This document shows positions 9,542-18,947 of a stretch of DNA of 64,000 nucleotides, piece after piece. Within the stretch, counting starts at the first letter, position 1; each line of letters begins with the position of its first letter. This DNA is from Nesterenkonia sp. E16_10 (GTDB lineage Bacteria; Actinomycetota; Actinomycetes; Actinomycetales; Micrococcaceae). The DNA lies in assembly GCF_017347085.1 (NCBI RefSeq), contig NZ_JADPSA010000029.1, positions 1 to 64,000 of the forward strand. The letters run 5' to 3'. Position numbers and translations under genes: made by a program. Under the pieces are notes generated by a model that ran no database searches, was not told where the DNA came from, and was given only the letters and a program-made list of their open reading frames with translations.

Positions 9542-11386
9542 TCAGGCCTGAGCCTTCGCCTTCTCCTGATCCTTCGACTGGTCCTTGCCCGCGGCGGTGC
9601 CTTCGGCCTTGGTCTCAGTCTCGGGCTTCGGTTCGGGCTTCGCGTCCACACCGGCCTCCTTGCGCTGCTGGGCGGTGATCGGAGCGGGTGCCGCGGTGAG
9701 CGGGTCGTAGCCGCCGCCGGACTTGGGGAACGCGATGACCTCGCGGATGGAGTCCTCCCCGGCGAGCAGGGAGACCACCCGGTCCCAGCCGAAGGCGATG
9801 CCGCCGTGCGGCGGCGCGCCGAACTTGAACGCGTCCAGCAGGAAGCCGAACTTCTCCTGGGCCTCGTCCTCGGGGATGCCCATGACCTTGAAGATCCGCT
9901 CCTGGACGTCGCGGCGGTAGACGCGCAGCGATCCGCCGGCGATCTCGTTGCCGTTGCAGACCAGGTCGTAGGCGTTGGCCAGGGCGGAGCCGGGATCGGT
10001 GTCGAAGCTCTCTGCGAACTCCGGCTTCGGTGCGGTGAACGCGTGGTGCACCGCGGTCCACGCCCCGGAGCCCACTGCCACATCGCCGGCGGCCTGGGCC
10101 TGCGCGGCGGGTTCGAACATCGGAGCATCGACCACCCAGACGAAGGACCATGCCGTCTTGTCGATCAGTCCCACGCGCTCGGCGATCTCATTGCGTGCCG
10201 CGCCGAGGAGTCCGCGAGAGGGGGAGACCTCGCCCGCGGCGAAGAAGATGCAGTCTCCCGGTGAGGCGCCGGTGGCGGCGGCCAGCCCGGCCTTCTCGGC
10301 CTCGGAGAGGTTCTTGGCCACCGGGCCGCCGAGCTCGCCGTCCTCGCCGATCAGCACATAGGCCAGGCCCTTGGCGCCGCGCTGCTTGGCCCACTCCTGC
10401 CAGGCGTCGAGGGTGCGGCGGGGCTGCGAGGCGCCGCCGGGCATCACCACGGCTCCGACGTAGGGCGCCTTGAACACCCGGAACGGGGTGTCCTTGAAGT
10501 ACTCGGTGAGCTCGGTCAGCTCCAGGTCGAAGCGCAGGTCCGGCTTGTCCGAGCCGTAGCGCGCCATCGCCTCGTGGTAGGTGATGTGCGGGATCTCGGC
10601 GGGCAGCTCCACGTCGATGAGCTTCCAGAGCCGGCGCACCAGCTCCTCGCCCAGGGAGAGGATGTCCTGCTGCTCCACGAAGCTGGCTTCGATGTCGAGC
10701 TGGGTGAACTCGGGCTGACGGTCCGCGCGGAAGTCCTCGTCGCGGTAGCAGCGGGCCAGCTGGTAGTACTTCTCGAAGCCGCCGACCTGGAGCAGCTGCT
10801 TGAACAGCTGGGGGGACTGCGGCAGCGCATACCAGGCTCCGGGCGCCAGGCGCGCCGGGACCAGGAAGTCGCGGGCGCCCTCGGGGGTCGAGCGGGTCAG
10901 CGTGGGGGTCTCGATCTCGGTGTAGGACTCGTGGTGCAGCAGGTCCCGGGCGACCCGGTTGGCCTCGGAACGCAGGCGCAGCGCGCGCTGCGGGCCGGCC
11001 CGGCGCATGTCGAGGTAGCGGTGGCGCAGCCGCGCCTCCTCGCCGATCTCGACGTGTTCATCGATCTGGAAGGGCAGCGGGGCCGAGGTGTTGAGCACCG
11101 TGACGGTCTCGGCCAGGACTTCGACCTCTCCCGAGGGCAGGTTCGGGTTCTCGTTGCCGGCCGGGCGGCGCTCCACCGCACCGGTGACCTGCAGCACGAA
11201 CTCGTTGCGCAGCGGATCGAAGTCCGCCTCCTCGCGCACCACGACCTGGGCCACGCCGGAGGAGTCACGCAGATCGAGGAAGGCCACCCCGCCGTGGTCT
11301 CGGCGTCGCGCCACCCATCCGGTGAGGGTGACGGTCTGGCCTATGTTCTCGGCGGTGAGGGAGCCGGAGGTGTGTGTGCGAAGCAC
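9542..11386 (-). CDS. aspS: Aspartyl-tRNA synthetase
   Basis: Class II synthetase charging tRNA-Asp (and possibly tRNA-Asn, which the sequence alone does not decide). The N-terminal OB-fold ([19 protein letters not shown]) binds the anticodon. Class II motif 2 contains the CYRDED segment and motif 3 is [13 protein letters not shown]. The bacterial GAD insertion domain lies between. The start is GTG preceded by AGGAAGGA. After the normal C-terminus there is a tail of about 30 Lys/Glu/Ala-rich residues that is not part of the enzyme fold. It follows hisS after 53 bp. Confidence 0.96.
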   Translation of the reverse strand: MLRTHTSGSLTAENIGQTVTLTGWVARRRDHGGVAFLDLRDSSGVAQVVVREEADFDPLRNEFVLQVTGAVERRPAGNENPNLPSGEVEVLAETVTVLNTSAPLPFQIDEHVEIGEEARLRHRYLDMRRAGPQRALRLRSEANRVARDLLHHESYTEIETPTLTRSTPEGARDFLVPARLAPGAWYALPQSPQLFKQLLQVGGFEKYYQLARCYRDEDFRADRQPEFTQLDIEASFVEQQDILSLGEELVRRLWKLIDVELPAEIPHITYHEAMARYGSDKPDLRFDLELTELTEYFKDTPFRVFKAPYVGAVVMPGGASQPRRTLDAWQEWAKQRGAKGLAYVLIGEDGELGGPVAKNLSEAEKAGLAAATGASPGDCIFFAAGEVSPSRGLLGAARNEIAERVGLIDKTAWSFVWVVDAPMFEPAAQAQAAGDVAVGSGAWTAVHHAFTAPKPEFAESFDTDPGSALANAYDLVCNGNEIAGGSLRVYRRDVQERIFKVMGIPEDEAQEKFGFLLDAFKFGAPPHGGIAFGWDRVVSLLAGEDSIREVIAFPKSGGGYDPLTAAPAPITAQQRKEAGVDAKPEPKPETETKAEGTAAGKDQSKDQEKAKAQA

Positions 11387-11439
11387 GGTGTCCTTCCTGA
11401 GGGATCAGTTGCTCGAGTGCGGGCCTGCGGCCCGGGGAG

Positions 11440-12780
11440 TCAGTCGGTGGCCGATTCTACTATCCGCGGGAGCGCGTCCTGGGCCGGGGGCGTCCAGCTG
11501 GCCGGATCGGCGGGCGTCTGCGCGCCGGTGCGGATGTCCTTGACCTCGTGGCTGCCGTCGTCCTCGGTGAACCAGACATAGGGGATGCCGCGGCGATCGG
11601 CGTGGCGGATCTGCTTGCCGAACTTCTCGGCCTTCAGCGCGACCTCCACGTTGATCCCGCGGGCGCGCAGCGCATCGGCCACGTCCTGGGCGGCGCCCCA
11701 GTCGGCGTCGGAGCGCAGCGCCACGAAGACCGCGGCGGGAACCTTGCGGCTGGCGGAGAGTCCGCCCTCGGCCAGGATCCGGGAGACCAGCCGGGTGACC
11801 CCGATGGAGAGCCCGACGCCGGGGAAGGTGCGCTTGCCCTTGGAGGCCAGGGATTCGTAGCGGCCGCCGGAGCAGATCGAGCCCAGCGACTCGTGGCCGA
11901 TCAGCACGGTCTCGTAGACCGTGCCGGTGTAGTAGTCGAGGCCTCGGGCGATGGAGAGATCGGCGGTGACCCGACCGGGGACCCGCTTGTTGAGCTCCGC
12001 GACGACCTCTTCGAGCTCGCTCAGTCCGGCCTCGAGCAGCTCATCGGGCGCCTTCGAGCCCAGCAGCTCGCGCACGGCGGCGACAAAGCTGGTGTCGGTG
12101 GCGCGGATCTGGGCGAGCTCCAGCGCCTGCTGCGCCTGTTCGGCAGTGGCGGCCCCTGAGGAGACCAGCTCCTCGCGCACCTTCTCGGCGCCGATCTTCT
12201 CCAGCTTGTCGATGGCGCGCAGCACCGCGGTGGTGTCGGTGAGCCCGATGGAGCGGTAGAAGCCCTCGGAGAGCTTGCGGTTGTTGACCCGCAGCATGAA
12301 GTCGCCGATCGGCAGCGCCTCCAGTGCCTTGGCCATCACCACGCCGATCTCGACATCGCTGCGGAACGGCAGCGCGCCGTCGCCCACCAGGTCGATGTCG
12401 GCCTGGGTGAATTCGCGGTAGCGGCCGTCCTGTGGCCGCTCACCGCGCCAGACCTTCTGGATCTGGTAGCGCCGGAACGGGAAGTCCAGGTGCCCGGCGT
12501 TCTCCACCACATAGCGGGCGAAGGGCACGGTCAGGTCGAAGTGCAGCGCCAGCCGGGCCTCGCGTCCCTCTTCCTCCTGCAGCCGGGAGACGGCGTAGAT
12601 CTCCTTGTCGATCTCGCCCTTCTGCAGCAGCGTGTCGATGGTCTCCACCGCCCGTGATTCGATCGAGGCGAAGCCGTGGCGTTCGAACACTTCACGAAGC
12701 GTGTCCAAGACATGCAGCTCCACCAGCCGCTCCTCGGGGAGCCATTCGGTGAAGCCGGAGAGAGAGCTGGTTCGAGCCAT
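11440..12780 (-). CDS. hisS: Histidyl-tRNA synthetase
   Basis: Class II enzyme that charges tRNA-His. The N-terminus MARTSSLSGFTEWLPEE is the typical actinobacterial form, and motif 2 (RYQIQKVWRGERP) and the histidine-A signature ARGLDYYTGTVYE are intact; the C-terminal anticodon-binding domain follows. The ATG at 12780 is chosen over an in-frame GTG/ATG further upstream because of this N-terminus. It is the first gene of hisS-aspS-rarA and is transcribed away from the DUF349 gene. Confidence 0.96.
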   Translation of the reverse strand: MARTSSLSGFTEWLPEERLVELHVLDTLREVFERHGFASIESRAVETIDTLLQKGEIDKEIYAVSRLQEEEGREARLALHFDLTVPFARYVVENAGHLDFPFRRYQIQKVWRGERPQDGRYREFTQADIDLVGDGALPFRSDVEIGVVMAKALEALPIGDFMLRVNNRKLSEGFYRSIGLTDTTAVLRAIDKLEKIGAEKVREELVSSGAATAEQAQQALELAQIRATDTSFVAAVRELLGSKAPDELLEAGLSELEEVVAELNKRVPGRVTADLSIARGLDYYTGTVYETVLIGHESLGSICSGGRYESLASKGKRTFPGVGLSIGVTRLVSRILAEGGLSASRKVPAAVFVALRSDADWGAAQDVADALRARGINVEVALKAEKFGKQIRHADRRGIPYVWFTEDDGSHEVKDIRTGAQTPADPASWTPPAQDALPRIVESATD

Positions 12781-12862
12781 GAGTGTGCGCGCAGTCCTTG
12801 GGTCGTCGGGGGAAGCCTGGAATCGGGCCCGTTCAGCATAACGGCTCCGGTAGGCTGGTGGC
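12781..12862. promoter_or_regulatory. Divergent promoters of hisS and the DUF349 gene
   Basis: For the DUF349 gene, TAGGCT (12851-12856) precedes the ATG at 12863 by six bases, a leaderless arrangement. On the minus strand TATGCT (12840-12835) would give hisS a leader of about 47 nt. The two -10 boxes are only about 10 bp apart, so polymerases at the two promoters should compete. Confidence 0.55.
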
Positions 12863-14293
12863 ATGAGTCCTGCAGTCAAGCCCGACCACCATGAGACCTC
12901 CCTCGACGATGCCCGCCGATTCGCCCGGGTGGATGAGGAAGGCCATGTCTACGCACTGGCCCCCGCAACCGGTCAGCCGGTGACCGCCGCCCCCGCCGTC
13001 CCGGAGGCTGGCGCGGCCGTGCCGGAGGCGGACGGAGCAGCGCCGGAGGCCGACGGAGCAGCGCCGGAGGCCGACGGAGCAGCGCCGGAGGCCGGACAGA
13101 CCGAGGCGTCCGCTGAGTCACCGGCCGCCGAGACCTACGTCGGACAGTTCTCCGGTGCCAGCGCGGACGAGGCGCTGCACTACTTCACCCGGAAGTTTGA
13201 CGAGCTCTACAACCGTGCGCTGCTGCTGCGGGCCCGCGCCGCGGCCGGAGCCGACTCCGCCAAGGCGCTGCATGAGTCCCTGGGACATATCCGCAAGGAG
13301 CTCACCGCGGGCACCTGGGTGGGCGACGTGGCGGCGCTGAGCGAGCTGCTGAAGGAGATCTCCACGGAGATCGATCAGCGCGCAGCCGTGGAGGCCCAGG
13401 AGGCCGAGGTCGTCCTCGCCGAGCACCTGGCGGTTCGTGAGCAGATCGTGGCCGAGGTGGAGCTGCTGGCGGATGCCGACCCGACCACACAGCATTGGAA
13501 GAGCGCCCAGGCGCGGATGAATGAGCTGTTCGAGGCCTGGAAGGCCGAGCAGAAGAAGCCCCCGCGGCTGACGAAGTCCCAGGAAGACCCCTACTGGAAG
13601 CGATTCCGCGCCGCGCGGAACCTCTTCGAGAAGAACCGGCGCGCCTTCTTCGCCACCAGGGACAAGGAGCACGGCGAGGTCAAGGCCGCCAAGGAGGCGC
13701 TGATCGCCGAGGCGGAGCAGCTCAAGGACTCCGATGACTACGGAGCGACCACCAAGGCCTACCACCGGCTGATGGACGACTGGAAGGCCCTGGGCCGCGG
13801 CGCCCGCAAGACCGACGACGCGCAGTGGGCCCGATTCCGTGCCGCGCAGGACGTGTTCTTCGGCAACCGGGACAAGGTCAACGCCGAGACCGACGCTGAG
13901 TACGCCGAGAACCTCACCGTGAAGCTGGCGCTCCTCGAGGAGTTCGAGACGCTGATGCCGATCGAGAACCCCGAGGCCATCCGGGAGAAGCACCAGGCGC
14001 TGCTCAACCGTTGGGACGCCGCCGGGCGTGTGCCCCGGGCCGATATGAAGTCCGTGGAGGGCCGGCTCAAGCGGGTCCAGGATGCGTTCCGCGACGCCGA
14101 GCAGACACACTGGCGCAAGACCGACCCCGAGACCCTCGCACGGCAGAACTCGATGCTCACCCAGCTCGACGAGGCTATTGCCGAACTTGAGGCGGCACTG
14201 GAAGCCGCCCAGGTCAGCGGGGACGACCAGCGGATTTCCGAAGCCAAAGAAGCATTGGACGCAAGAAGAAGCTGGCGAGATATGTTGAAGTAA
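12863..14293 (+). CDS. DUF349-repeat coiled-coil protein
   Basis: A 476-residue cytoplasmic protein of unknown function, conserved in actinomycetes. The C-terminal 380 residues are several DUF349 units: helical, charged repeats with the recurring pattern W-K-x-x-G-R (for example DDWKALGRGARK and LNRWDAAGRVPR) and FxxNRDK segments. The N-terminal ~80 residues are disordered and hold PEADGAA repeated three times at residues 54-74, from a 21-bp tandem DNA repeat. It has no membrane segment and no catalytic motif. Its position between hisS and mltG gives no firm clue to its job. Confidence 0.85.
   Translation: MSPAVKPDHHETSLDDARRFARVDEEGHVYALAPATGQPVTAAPAVPEAGAAVPEADGAAPEADGAAPEADGAAPEAGQTEASAESPAAETYVGQFSGASADEALHYFTRKFDELYNRALLLRARAAAGADSAKALHESLGHIRKELTAGTWVGDVAALSELLKEISTEIDQRAAVEAQEAEVVLAEHLAVREQIVAEVELLADADPTTQHWKSAQARMNELFEAWKAEQKKPPRLTKSQEDPYWKRFRAARNLFEKNRRAFFATRDKEHGEVKAAKEALIAEAEQLKDSDDYGATTKAYHRLMDDWKALGRGARKTDDAQWARFRAAQDVFFGNRDKVNAETDAEYAENLTVKLALLEEFETLMPIENPEAIREKHQALLNRWDAAGRVPRADMKSVEGRLKRVQDAFRDAEQTHWRKTDPETLARQNSMLTQLDEAIAELEAALEAAQVSGDDQRISEAKEALDARRSWRDMLK
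13022..13095 (+). repeat. 21-bp in-frame tandem repeat in the DUF349 gene
   Basis: Three 21-bp units start at 13022, 13043 and 13064 (the first differs by one base) plus a partial fourth. Each encodes PEADGAA. Near-identity at the DNA level indicates recent expansion. Confidence 0.9.
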
Positions 14294-14387
14294 CGAATGG
14301 ATTACACTCGTCAAAGATCCGGTGACCCATGAGCCATTCCCGATGGGTCCCTGGCGTTGTGCCGTCGACATCCAGTAAGGACCCCGC
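14294..14387 (+). promoter_or_regulatory. Intergenic region before mltG
   Basis: Holds an inverted repeat GACCCAT (14324-14330) / ATGGGTC (14343-14349), probably a weak terminator for the DUF349 gene. TACACT at 14303-14308 is a possible -10 box for mltG, and TAAGGA near 14376 is its likely ribosome site. Confidence 0.4.
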
Positions 14388-16163
14388 GTGAGCGATCAAC
14401 AGCCGCATGAGTCGGGCTCCCCGCGCAGCCGCCGCGAGATTCGCGAGGACCGGGAGCGCGAATTCGGGGCGAAGCGTGAGCGTCAGAGCGCCTCGCAGGA
14501 GCGCGCGCTCGACGAGACGCTGCGCTCCGTGCGTGCCGGCTCCGCCGCCGCTGCGGCGCGGCGCGGGGAAGACCCCGCTGCGGGGCAGCGCGAGGAGGAT
14601 CCCGCTGTGGGTCAGCGCGAGGAGGACCCCGCTGTGGGTCAGCGCGAGGAGGATCCCGCTGTGGATCCCGGCGCGCCCCGGGTGCCGCTGCCGGCCATCG
14701 CGCCGATCCAGGCCACGGTGGTCTTCGACCAGACGGTCGCCTTCTACCGGGATGACCTCACCGAGGACGGCTGGGACCACACGGGACCCCAGCTGGCTGC
14801 TCCCTCCGCCGTGACCCCCTTCGATCAGGTGATGACCGGCTCCGATCAGGCGCTCTCCGGGCAGGAGGCGGAAGAGGAGTCCGAGTACGCCATGGCGGAG
14901 GAATCAGACTTCCTGCATGACGAAGACCTCGAAGACGACTACTACGAAGGCACCCGCATCGATCACGACGACGACGGCACCCCGCTGCTGATCTCCTCCT
15001 CCAGCCATGGCCGCGGCTACCAGACGGTCTCCGCCGTCGAAGGCGGTGCGACCCAGGCGGTGCTGGAGAAGCGCCGCCGTCGCCGCCGCCGGCGCAACCT
15101 CACGCTGAGCGTGGCCTTCGGGCTCTTCGCGGTGCTGCTCGTGGGCTTCGTGGTCGTGCTGCAGTCTCTGTTCGGCGGGGGCGGTCCCGAGGACTTCGAG
15201 ACCCAGGCCGGCGAGGTCGTGGACTTCACGGTTGAAGAGGGCGACGGCCCCGCCCTGGTGCGAAACCGACTGCTCGAAGCCGGGATCATCGCCAGTGAGG
15301 ACGCATTCGACGATGCCCTTGCGGAGCTCGAGGACGCACCCGAGCTCCAGCCGGGCGAGTTTCAGCTGCGTGAGCAGATGCCTGCCGAGGACGCGCTGGC
15401 AGTGATCTTCGAACAGGGCGAGGCGCTGCACTACATCTCGCTCCAGGACAACACCCGCATCGACGCGGCGCTGAGCTCCATCGCCGCGCAGACCGGCATC
15501 CCGGAGAGCGACATCCGGCAGGCCGCCGAGGACCCCGCGGCCTACGGGCTTCCCGAGGAGGCCGAGACGCTCGAGGGCTATCTGGCGGCCGGTGAATACC
15601 AGCCCAGCCTCGAGGCCACACCTGAAGAGATCCTGCAGACGCTGGTGGACACCACCTTCGAGCGGCTCGACGAGCTCGGCATCACCGAGGAGGACGAGCA
15701 GTGGCGCACCGTGATCGTGGCCTCGCTGCTCACCGCTGAGGGCCTGCCCGGCGACTACGAAGAGATCGCCGGGATCATCGAGAACCGGCTGGCCCCGAAC
15801 AACTCCGAGACCGACGGACTGCTGCAGATCGACGCCACCGTGATCTACGGCCTCGGCACGCAGAGCGTGCACTTCACCGAGGAGGAGCGGGCCGACGCCT
15901 CCAACGAGTACAACACCTACCAGAACCCAGGACTGCCCCCGGGGCCCGTGGCCGCGCCCAATATGGCGACCCTGGAAGCTGCCGCGAACCCGGATGAGAA
16001 CGACTACTTCTACTGGGTCACGGTGGACCTCGAGACCGGAGACACCGAGTTCGCCTCCACCTACGAGGAGCACCTCGGCTACGTGGAGGAGTTCAACGCG
16101 TACTGCGAGGACAACCCCGAGATCTGCGAAGGCGAGCCGACCCAGGAGAACGCGGGACCGTGA
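14388..16163 (+). CDS. mltG: Endolytic murein transglycosylase
   Basis: A membrane-anchored lytic transglycosylase (YceG family) thought to cut growing glycan strands and so set their length. One membrane helix lies at about residues 237-259, after an Arg stretch; the rest is extracellular. The catalytic Glu is E451 in LLTAEGLPGDY, and the family motifs DATVIYGLG and YNTYQNPGLPPGPV are intact. The cytoplasmic N-terminal 230 residues are long and acidic and contain a 9-residue repeat (residues 61-96). The GTG start has a ribosome site. Its stop overlaps the aroE start by four bases, the usual mltG-aroE pair. Confidence 0.95.
   Translation: MSDQQPHESGSPRSRREIREDREREFGAKRERQSASQERALDETLRSVRAGSAAAAARRGEDPAAGQREEDPAVGQREEDPAVGQREEDPAVDPGAPRVPLPAIAPIQATVVFDQTVAFYRDDLTEDGWDHTGPQLAAPSAVTPFDQVMTGSDQALSGQEAEEESEYAMAEESDFLHDEDLEDDYYEGTRIDHDDDGTPLLISSSSHGRGYQTVSAVEGGATQAVLEKRRRRRRRRNLTLSVAFGLFAVLLVGFVVVLQSLFGGGGPEDFETQAGEVVDFTVEEGDGPALVRNRLLEAGIIASEDAFDDALAELEDAPELQPGEFQLREQMPAEDALAVIFEQGEALHYISLQDNTRIDAALSSIAAQTGIPESDIRQAAEDPAAYGLPEEAETLEGYLAAGEYQPSLEATPEEILQTLVDTTFERLDELGITEEDEQWRTVIVASLLTAEGLPGDYEEIAGIIENRLAPNNSETDGLLQIDATVIYGLGTQSVHFTEEERADASNEYNTYQNPGLPPGPVAAPNMATLEAAANPDENDYFYWVTVDLETGDTEFASTYEEHLGYVEEFNAYCEDNPEICEGEPTQENAGP
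14568..14675 (+). repeat. 27-bp in-frame tandem repeat in mltG
   Basis: Four 27-bp units start at 14568, 14595, 14622 and 14649. Units 2 and 3 are almost identical in DNA and encode EDPAVGQRE; unit 1 has A for V and unit 4 diverges at its end. The repeat lies in the disordered cytoplasmic part of MltG. Confidence 0.9.
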
Positions 16164-17131
16164 CCCGACAGGCCGCTGTGCTGGGCCACCCGATCGCCCA
16201 CTCACTCTCCCCGCTGCTGCACACCGCCGCCTATGCGCACCTGGGGCTGGACGCCGAGTACCGGCGCATCGATGTGCCAGAGGAGTCCCTGCAGGACTTT
16301 CTGGGCGGCGCCGGCGACGCCCAGGACTGGCTGGGCTGGTCGGTCACCATGCCGCTGAAGGCCGCCATGGTCAGTGCGACGGACCATATCTCGGCTCGGG
16401 TCGCCGCGCTGGGCGTGCTCAACACCGTCGTCCACCGACCGGCCGGCGAAGCTGCCAGCGGCACCGGCCGCACTGGCAGCTACGGTGGCTCCGGCCGCAC
16501 TGGCAGCCTTGGCGGTGTGCGCACGCTCTACGGCGAGAACACCGATGTGGACGGCATCGTGGCCGCCCTGGGCGAGGCCGGGCTGCACCCGGGCGCGACG
16601 TCGGGGCGGGGAAGTCTCGGGATCATCGGCGCCGGGGCCACCGCCACCGCCGCGCTGGCCGCCGCCGCGGAACTCGGCTACACCCACGTGCGCAGCTATG
16701 TGCGCTCGGTCCAGCGCGGCCTGGAGCTGGCACCCGTGGCCTCCGCCCTGGGGCTGCGGCTCAGCGTGAGCGAACTCTCGGAGCTCCCCGCAGACCTGCA
16801 CACCGGCGGTCAGGATCCTGACCGAATCCGCCCCGACGCGGTGGTCTCCACGCTGCCGCCGCGCGCCGCCGACGAGCTCTCCGCCACCCTGCCCCGGCTG
16901 GACCGCCCGATCCCGCTGCTCGACGTCGCCTACGACCCCTGGCCCTCGGCCCTGGCCAGCTCCTGGGAGGCCTCCGGAGGCCGGGTGGTCAGCGGTCTGG
17001 TGATGCTGCTGCACCAGGCGGTGAAGCAGGTGGAGCTCTTCAGCGCGGCCACCTCGACCCCTGCCGGTGAGCTCTCCGAAGAGTCCCACGCCCAGATGGT
17101 GGCAAAGATGAGGCGCTCCATCGGTTTATGA
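16160..17131 (+). CDS. aroE: Shikimate dehydrogenase
   Basis: Reduces 3-dehydroshikimate with NADPH. Shikimate-binding SLSP is near the N-terminus, the catalytic pair is K67 (MPLKAAM) and D129 (GENTD), and the nucleotide-binding loop is [10 protein letters not shown]. Between K67 and D129 the protein carries a Gly/Ser-rich insertion at residues 101-118 that is two copies of a 27-bp unit; the fold normally has a short loop here. The GTG start overlaps the mltG stop (GTGA). The stop codon lies inside the -10 box of aroC. Confidence 0.95.
   Translation: MTRQAAVLGHPIAHSLSPLLHTAAYAHLGLDAEYRRIDVPEESLQDFLGGAGDAQDWLGWSVTMPLKAAMVSATDHISARVAALGVLNTVVHRPAGEAASGTGRTGSYGGSGRTGSLGGVRTLYGENTDVDGIVAALGEAGLHPGATSGRGSLGIIGAGATATAALAAAAELGYTHVRSYVRSVQRGLELAPVASALGLRLSVSELSELPADLHTGGQDPDRIRPDAVVSTLPPRAADELSATLPRLDRPIPLLDVAYDPWPSALASSWEASGGRVVSGLVMLLHQAVKQVELFSAATSTPAGELSEESHAQMVAKMRRSIGL
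16460..16513 (+). repeat. 27-bp in-frame duplication in aroE
   Basis: Two 27-bp units at 16460-16486 and 16487-16513 encode GTGRTGSYG and GSGRTGSLG. Only a few bases differ between them. Confidence 0.88.
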
Positions 17132-17142
17132 TGGACCCCATG
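17127..17142 (+). promoter_or_regulatory. Leaderless promoter of aroC inside the aroE stop
   Basis: TATGAT (17127-17132) covers the aroE stop codon TGA (17129-17131). Seven bases later is the ATG at 17140, so aroCKB could be made from a leaderless mRNA as well as from the mltG-aroE transcript. Confidence 0.55.
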
Positions 17143-18387
17143 TTGCGCTGGCTCACTTCCGGAGAATCACACGGCAAATCCCTCGTCGGAATCCTGGAAG
17201 GGCTTCCCGCCGGCGTCTCGCTGAGCACCGCCGCGGTGCAGGAGAAGCTCGCCCGCCGCCGTCTCGGCTACGGCCGCGGGGCCCGGATGAAGTTCGAGCA
17301 GGACCAGGTCGCGCTGTTGGCCGGGGTGCGCCACGGCGTCACCATCGGCGGTCCGCTGACCATCGAGGTCGGCAACACCGAATGGCCCAAATGGGAGAAG
17401 GTGATGTCGGCGGATCCGGTGGACCCCGAAGAGCTGGCCCACCTCGCCCGCAACGCCCCGCTGACCCGACCCCGCCCCGGCCACGCCGACCACACCGGGA
17501 TGCAGAAATACGGATTCGGCGAGGCCCGCCCGGTCCTGGAGCGCGCCTCTGCGCGCGAGACCGCCACCCGCGTGGCCCTCGGCGCCGCGGCCCAGTCCTT
17601 CCTGGACGAGCTCGGGATCACGACCGTCTCCCACACCACCGCCATCGGCCCGGTACAGATCCCGGCCGACGCCCCGCTGCCAGGCGCCGCAGACGCCTCC
17701 GCGCTGGACGCGGATCCGCTGCGCTGCTTCCACGCCGAGACCTCCGAGCGGATGGTCGCCGAGGTCGACGACGCCCACCGTGCAGGCGAGACCCTCGGCG
17801 GCGTGGTCGAAGTCATCGTCGAGGGGCTCCCACCGGGGCTCGGCAGCTACGTCCACTGGGACCGCCGGCTGGACTCACGGCTGGCCGGGGCGCTGATGGG
17901 CATCCAGGCGATCAAGGGCGTGGAGGTCGGCGACGGCTTCGAGACCACCCGACGCCGCGGGTCCGCCGCCCATGACGAGATCACCCTCGACGAGCAGGGC
18001 CAGATCGAGCGCACCTCCAACCGCGCCGGCGGGATCGAGGGCGGCATGAGCATCGGCGGTCCGCTGCGGGTCCGCGCCGGGATGAAGCCCATCGCCACCG
18101 TGCCGCGCGCGCTGCGCACCGTGGACACCGCCACCGGGGAGGCGACCACCGCCCACCACCAGCGCTCCGACGTCTGCGCCGTCCCGGCGGCCGGCGTCGT
18201 GGCCGAGGCCATGGTGTCACTGGTCATCGCCGAGGCCGTGCTGGAGAAGTTCGGCGGGGATTCGGTGACCGAGGTGCGGCGCAACCTGCGCGGCTACCTC
18301 GAGCATCTCCCCGAGCTGGGCGGCGACCCCTCCGGCGCCGGAGCCGACGGCGACCCGCTGCAGGCCCCGGCCGCGATGCAAGACTGA
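17140..18387 (+). CDS. aroC: Chorismate synthase
   Basis: Makes chorismate from EPSP using reduced FMN, the last shikimate step. Family signatures are [10 protein letters not shown] at the N-terminus and [14 protein letters not shown], followed by [15 protein letters not shown]-type FMN/substrate contacts. The third in-frame ATG, at 17140, is chosen because [12 protein letters not shown] is the family N-terminus and a -10 box fits; two ATGs just upstream (17128, 17131) would only add a few residues. The product is 415 residues. TGA and the aroK ATG share one base. Confidence 0.96.
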   Translation: MLRWLTSGESHGKSLVGILEGLPAGVSLSTAAVQEKLARRRLGYGRGARMKFEQDQVALLAGVRHGVTIGGPLTIEVGNTEWPKWEKVMSADPVDPEELAHLARNAPLTRPRPGHADHTGMQKYGFGEARPVLERASARETATRVALGAAAQSFLDELGITTVSHTTAIGPVQIPADAPLPGAADASALDADPLRCFHAETSERMVAEVDDAHRAGETLGGVVEVIVEGLPPGLGSYVHWDRRLDSRLAGALMGIQAIKGVEVGDGFETTRRRGSAAHDEITLDEQGQIERTSNRAGGIEGGMSIGGPLRVRAGMKPIATVPRALRTVDTATGEATTAHHQRSDVCAVPAAGVVAEAMVSLVIAEAVLEKFGGDSVTEVRRNLRGYLEHLPELGGDPSGAGADGDPLQAPAAMQD

Positions 18388-18947
18388 TGCGTCAACCCGC
18401 AGCCGCTGACCAGCGAGGCGACGGCCGCAACATCGTGCTGATCGGACCCATGGGTTCCGGGAAGTCCACCGTCGGTGCGGCCCTGGCCCGACGTCTGCAC
18501 CGGCCCCACGTGGACAGCGACCACTTCTTCGTCGCCCGTCACGGCCCCATCCCGGAATACTTCTCGCTCCACGGCGAGGACGCGTTCCGGGCCGAGGAGC
18601 AGAACATCGTCGCCGAGCTGCTGGACTCTCCGCGCCCCTCGGTGATCAGCCTCGGCGGGGGAGCGGTGCTCAGTGCCGGCACCCGTGAGCTGCTGCGTGA
18701 TCAGCTGGTGGTCCTGCTCGACCTCACCGAGGACCAGGCCGCGCTGCGGCTGGGTGACGGCTCTACCCGACCCATCCTCGGCGCCCACCCGGTGCAGGCC
18801 TGGAAGCGCATCTACGCCGAACGCGAGCAGATCTATCGAGACTGCGCTGATATCGTCATGACCCCAGACGATGCGCACATCGACGTGCGCGTCGATCACA
18901 TCGTGCGAGCCCTCAACACCACCTCCAGGAGAGACCCAAGCGTATGA
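18387..18947 (+). CDS. aroK: Shikimate kinase
   Basis: Phosphorylates shikimate with ATP. The Walker A loop is GPMGSGKST at residues 20-28, and the shikimate/ATP-contacting GGGAVLSAG segment follows mid-protein. At 186 residues it is the common single-domain form. It overlaps aroC by one base and aroB by four, so the three are translationally coupled. Confidence 0.95.
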   Translation: MRQPAAADQRGDGRNIVLIGPMGSGKSTVGAALARRLHRPHVDSDHFFVARHGPIPEYFSLHGEDAFRAEEQNIVAELLDSPRPSVISLGGGAVLSAGTRELLRDQLVVLLDLTEDQAALRLGDGSTRPILGAHPVQAWKRIYAEREQIYRDCADIVMTPDDAHIDVRVDHIVRALNTTSRRDPSV

